A stretch of 64,000 bases of DNA, taken from positions 2,911,501-2,975,500 of the forward strand of contig NZ_CP043633.1 in the NCBI RefSeq assembly GCF_012974865.1, read 5' to 3'. The position numbers and the translations under genes are program-made. The notes beneath the pieces were generated by a model. The model saw only the letters and a program-made list of their open reading frames with translations, did no database searches and was not told the DNA's origin. Each line of letters begins with the position of its first letter. Position 1 is the first letter of the stretch. The DNA is from Nonlabens sp. Ci31. GTDB taxonomy: Bacteria > Bacteroidota > Bacteroidia > Flavobacteriales > Flavobacteriaceae. Below, one piece after another: positions 62,105 through 64,000 of this stretch.

Positions 62105-62560
62105 TTATTAAAAAACAAGTAATAATTATTTTGCTTGCAATACTAAGTTTAGGCCTTAATTTTGGATGAAAATATTCCTCCAATAACAACAACTATTGTA
62201 TCTACATCAATAGTAAGAAGTAAACTTTTGGAAATGGCGAAGAAGAAATCGTTCAACAAGACATTTTTAGTACAGTCCAAAACACTAAGGACGATTTAAT
62301 AATTAAATTGAATTCAATATCTCATGTTCCTGACGATCTTTCAGATACAGGTATTGAATTTTTTCAATCTACTATTATTGTTGTTTTTGACTAGATAAAA
62401 GCTAATAGGACACTTTTAGATTTAAATATTATTTCCAATTCTAAAATAAGAATAGTCCGTGCAGCGATCTAGCTGTAGCAAGAATACAGTACCAAGACAT
62501 TATGATCCTTTTCATTTAACAATTTTAGAGGTAATAAATAGCGTTTATAACGCTTACTGT
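62105..62560 (+). pseudogene. Lipoprotein remnant with lipobox Cys lost to TGA
   Basis: One frame reads IKKQVIIILLAILSLGLNFG-stop(TGA 62167-62169)-KYSSNNNN, where a Cys codon (TGC/TGT) is expected, then TAA, then TFGNGEEEIVQQDIFSTV and SISHVPDDLSDTGIEFFQST, then TAG. The frame is otherwise preserved over about 120 codons. Later parts (DLAVARIQYQDI) are in another frame. Confidence 0.6.
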
Positions 62561-62889
62561 AACGTATAATTACTTTGTTATTTTTTCACCTAATTGTGTC
62601 AAATTATGCAGCCTTTATTCAGGACGGGGCAACTTCTTTATGGAATTAATCTTCCCTTTTCAATTTACCTGTATGATTTTCTGTTTTTAATACAGGTAAG
62701 GATACAACAACTTATATTTGTGACGTCGTTAACAAACTATGTTAACGTATTCAATCTACTAAGCACATAGTTGCAGATGACATTTATATTATTGTATATT
62801 ATCAGAATCTGTTCGTATTTCTAGGCTTTGTTAACGAGCAGCTTTATTTATTTACAACATAGCTTTAACCCAATATTAAAATTTAATTA

Positions 62890-63762
62890 ATGAAATTTGC
62901 AGTTTTATCAGCCAGTCCTAACCTCTATTCTACAAAAAGAATTATAGAGGCAGGTAAAAAGAAAGGGCATGAAATGATCATCATAGATCACACAAAGTGT
63001 GATTTAGTTATTGAAAAAAAGAAACCTATCGTTATTTACAAAGACGAAGAAATACGAGATCTCGATGGAGTCATTCCTCGTATAGGTGCTTCGGTAACCT
63101 TTTTTGGTACCGCCGTAGTGCGTCAGTTTGAAATGATGAAAATTTTTACGGCTACAGAGTCGCAAGCTCTTGTGCGTTCTAGAGATAAGTTGAGAAGCCT
63201 TCAAATTTTAGCTAGAGCAGGTCTTGATTTGCCGAAAACTGTATTTAGTAATTACTCTAAAAATGTGAGCAATGTCGTAGAGAAAGTAGGCGGTGCACCA
63301 CTAGTTATTAAGTTATTAGAAGGTACTCAAGGTCTTGGTGTGGTATTAGCCGATAATAAAAACTCTGCCGAATCTATCTTAGAAGCTTTTAATGGTTTAC
63401 AAGCTCGTGTGATCGTACAAGAATTTATCAAAGAGGCAAAAGGTGCCGACTTACGTGCTTTTATAGTTGATGGTGTGGTAGTAGGGGCGATGAAAAGACA
63501 AGGAAAGGAAGGGGAATTTAGATCTAATTTGCACAGAGGTGGATCAGCAGACATCATTGAATTAACAGATGAAGAAGAAAATGCAGCTTTAAAAGCAGCT
63601 AAAGTAATGGGATTAGGTATTGCGGGTGTAGATATGCTACAGTCGGCAAGAGGTCCTTTAATTTTAGAAGTGAACTCTTCCCCTGGACTAGAAGGGATCG
63701 AGACAGCAACAGGTAAAGACATTGCTTCCCAAATTATCAAATACGTAGAGAGAAATGCATAA
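62890..63762 (+). CDS. rimK: RimK-family alpha-L-glutamate ligase
   Basis: 290 residues, ATP-grasp ligase. Family motifs: VIPRIGASVTFFGTAVVRQFE, SRDKLRSLQILARAGLDLPKT, VIKLLEGTQGLGVVLAD, VQEFIKEAKGADLRAFIVDG, GEFRSNLHRGGSAD, and LILEVNSSPGLEGIE (metal/ATP ligands). In E. coli it adds Glu to ribosomal protein S6; in other bacteria it also acts on other acceptors. The next gene starts inside its stop region (ATGCATAA). Confidence 0.95.
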   Translation: MKFAVLSASPNLYSTKRIIEAGKKKGHEMIIIDHTKCDLVIEKKKPIVIYKDEEIRDLDGVIPRIGASVTFFGTAVVRQFEMMKIFTATESQALVRSRDKLRSLQILARAGLDLPKTVFSNYSKNVSNVVEKVGGAPLVIKLLEGTQGLGVVLADNKNSAESILEAFNGLQARVIVQEFIKEAKGADLRAFIVDGVVVGAMKRQGKEGEFRSNLHRGGSADIIELTDEEENAALKAAKVMGLGIAGVDMLQSARGPLILEVNSSPGLEGIETATGKDIASQIIKYVERNA

Positions 63763-64000
63763 CAGTAGTATCGAAGTTTTAGGAAAAGTCATTTCAGAAG
63801 GTAAAGGGCTTCAAATCAATCTCGATATCGCAAAACTTCATACACGCACAAAAATAGAAGTGCCTATTATTATAGAGCGGGCAAAGGAACCTGGTCCTAC
63901 CATTTTAATCACTGGGGGGATTCATGGTGACGAAATTAACGGAGTAGAAATCGTCAGGCAACTGGTTGCCAAAGGCTACCACAAGCCTCAAAAAGGAATG
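63755..64000 (+). CDS. Succinylglutamate desuccinylase/aspartoacylase-like protein (3' end outside window)
   Basis: First 82 codons only. Begins MHNSSIEVLGKVISEGKGLQ and contains the zinc-binding LITGGIHGDEINGVEIVRQL typical of the AstE/AspA family. Overlaps the rimK end by 8 bp, so it is translationally coupled. In many marine bacteria such a gene follows rimK. Substrate unknown. Confidence 0.88.
   Translation, partial: MHNSSIEVLGKVISEGKGLQINLDIAKLHTRTKIEVPIIIERAKEPGPTILITGGIHGDEINGVEIVRQLVAKGYHKPQKGM

Larger units (their letters stand above)
60736..62889. other. Gene graveyard, 2.15 kb without an intact gene
   Basis: Contains the fasciclin, lipoprotein-like and kelch-like remnants listed separately. 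The remaining DNA (for example 61200-61450 and 62570-62880) is AT-rich with stops in all frames; 62700-62880 has kelch-like fragments (VADDIYIIVYYQNLFVF). Confidence 0.7.

Noticed and set aside
61931..62122. A 63-codon plus-strand open frame containing ITIRGITALDDDIYIAYD.
   Set aside because: It is the tail of the kelch remnant; upstream parts in the same frame are separated by a stop and it has no start context.
43983..62400. Repeated in-frame stops suggested a reassigned or suppressed stop codon.
   Set aside because: All three stop codons interrupt the broken genes, and every intact gene in the window terminates normally at the same codons.
1..64000. Search for tRNA, rRNA, tmRNA genes, insertion sequences or phage genes.
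   Set aside because: No cloverleaf-type sequence, transposase or phage protein could be recognised in the spacers or reading frames.

Overview
The window looks like a chromosomal segment of a marine member of the Flavobacteriaceae (Bacteroidota). The evidence is AT-rich DNA, TAnnTTTG-type -7 promoter boxes close to start codons, type IX secretion (T9SS) C-terminal sorting tails, a PorX regulator, an lpxC/fabZ fusion, DUF4294 and DUF4258 proteins, and a MurA with Asp in place of the catalytic Cys. A 14-bp palindrome, GCTTTCGCGAAAGC, occurs seven times exactly and once with one mismatch. A genus close to Nonlabens or Dokdonia is only a guess.

Layout. 1-12.1 kb: three tandem copies (the first cut by the window edge) of a ~1,545-residue secreted LamG-containing surface protein. 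Their 3' halves and 3' flanks are almost identical, while their 5' halves differ. 12.4-21.6 kb: housekeeping and metabolic genes (DUF808 membrane protein, lysA, sucC, aroB, proline dehydrogenase, and an operon of a membrane protein, ald and a DUF4258 protein). 21.6-24.25 kb: the most unusual region, twelve tandem copies of a ~53-residue signal-peptide-bearing peptide gene on the minus strand. Nine of them are exact 225-bp units with mostly synonymous differences, and the most distal copy carries a nonsense codon. 24.4-26.4 kb: tsaE and porX. 26.4-37.4 kb: a long plus-strand block with an HD hydrolase, lpxD, lpxC/fabZ, lpxA, efp, a second lpxD-like gene, an NTF2-like protein, sucD, fabG, a VWA-type membrane protein and a prohibitin-like protein. 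Lipid A, fatty-acid and TCA functions therefore sit together. 38-46.5 kb: panB, murA, a pseudouridine synthase and several decayed genes (NTF2-like, TlpA-like, CDP-alcohol phosphatidyltransferase). 46.6-58.9 kb: TsaC/YciO, aldehyde dehydrogenase with a THI5/NMT1-like protein, an RluA-type synthase, LpxR, a three-gene cassette flanked by a 92-bp direct repeat, an M42 peptidase, DUF4294, PepSY, desaturase and Crp/Fnr. 59.3-62.9 kb: zinc ribbon, pirin pseudogene, intact fasciclin, then about 2.1 kb of gene remnants. 62.9 kb to the end: rimK overlapping a succinylglutamate desuccinylase-like gene cut by the window edge.

How it fits together. porX regulates T9SS secretion in relatives, and the LamG giants carry the T9SS tail, so regulator and cargo lie in one window. 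lpxD, lpxC/fabZ, lpxA and LpxR make and edit lipid A. lysA and murA feed peptidoglycan synthesis, and sucC and sucD encode the two succinyl-CoA synthetase subunits 16.5 kb apart. A recurring theme is gene decay by point nonsense mutations with the reading frame otherwise intact. It contrasts with the recently amplified and apparently maintained peptide array and surface-protein array.
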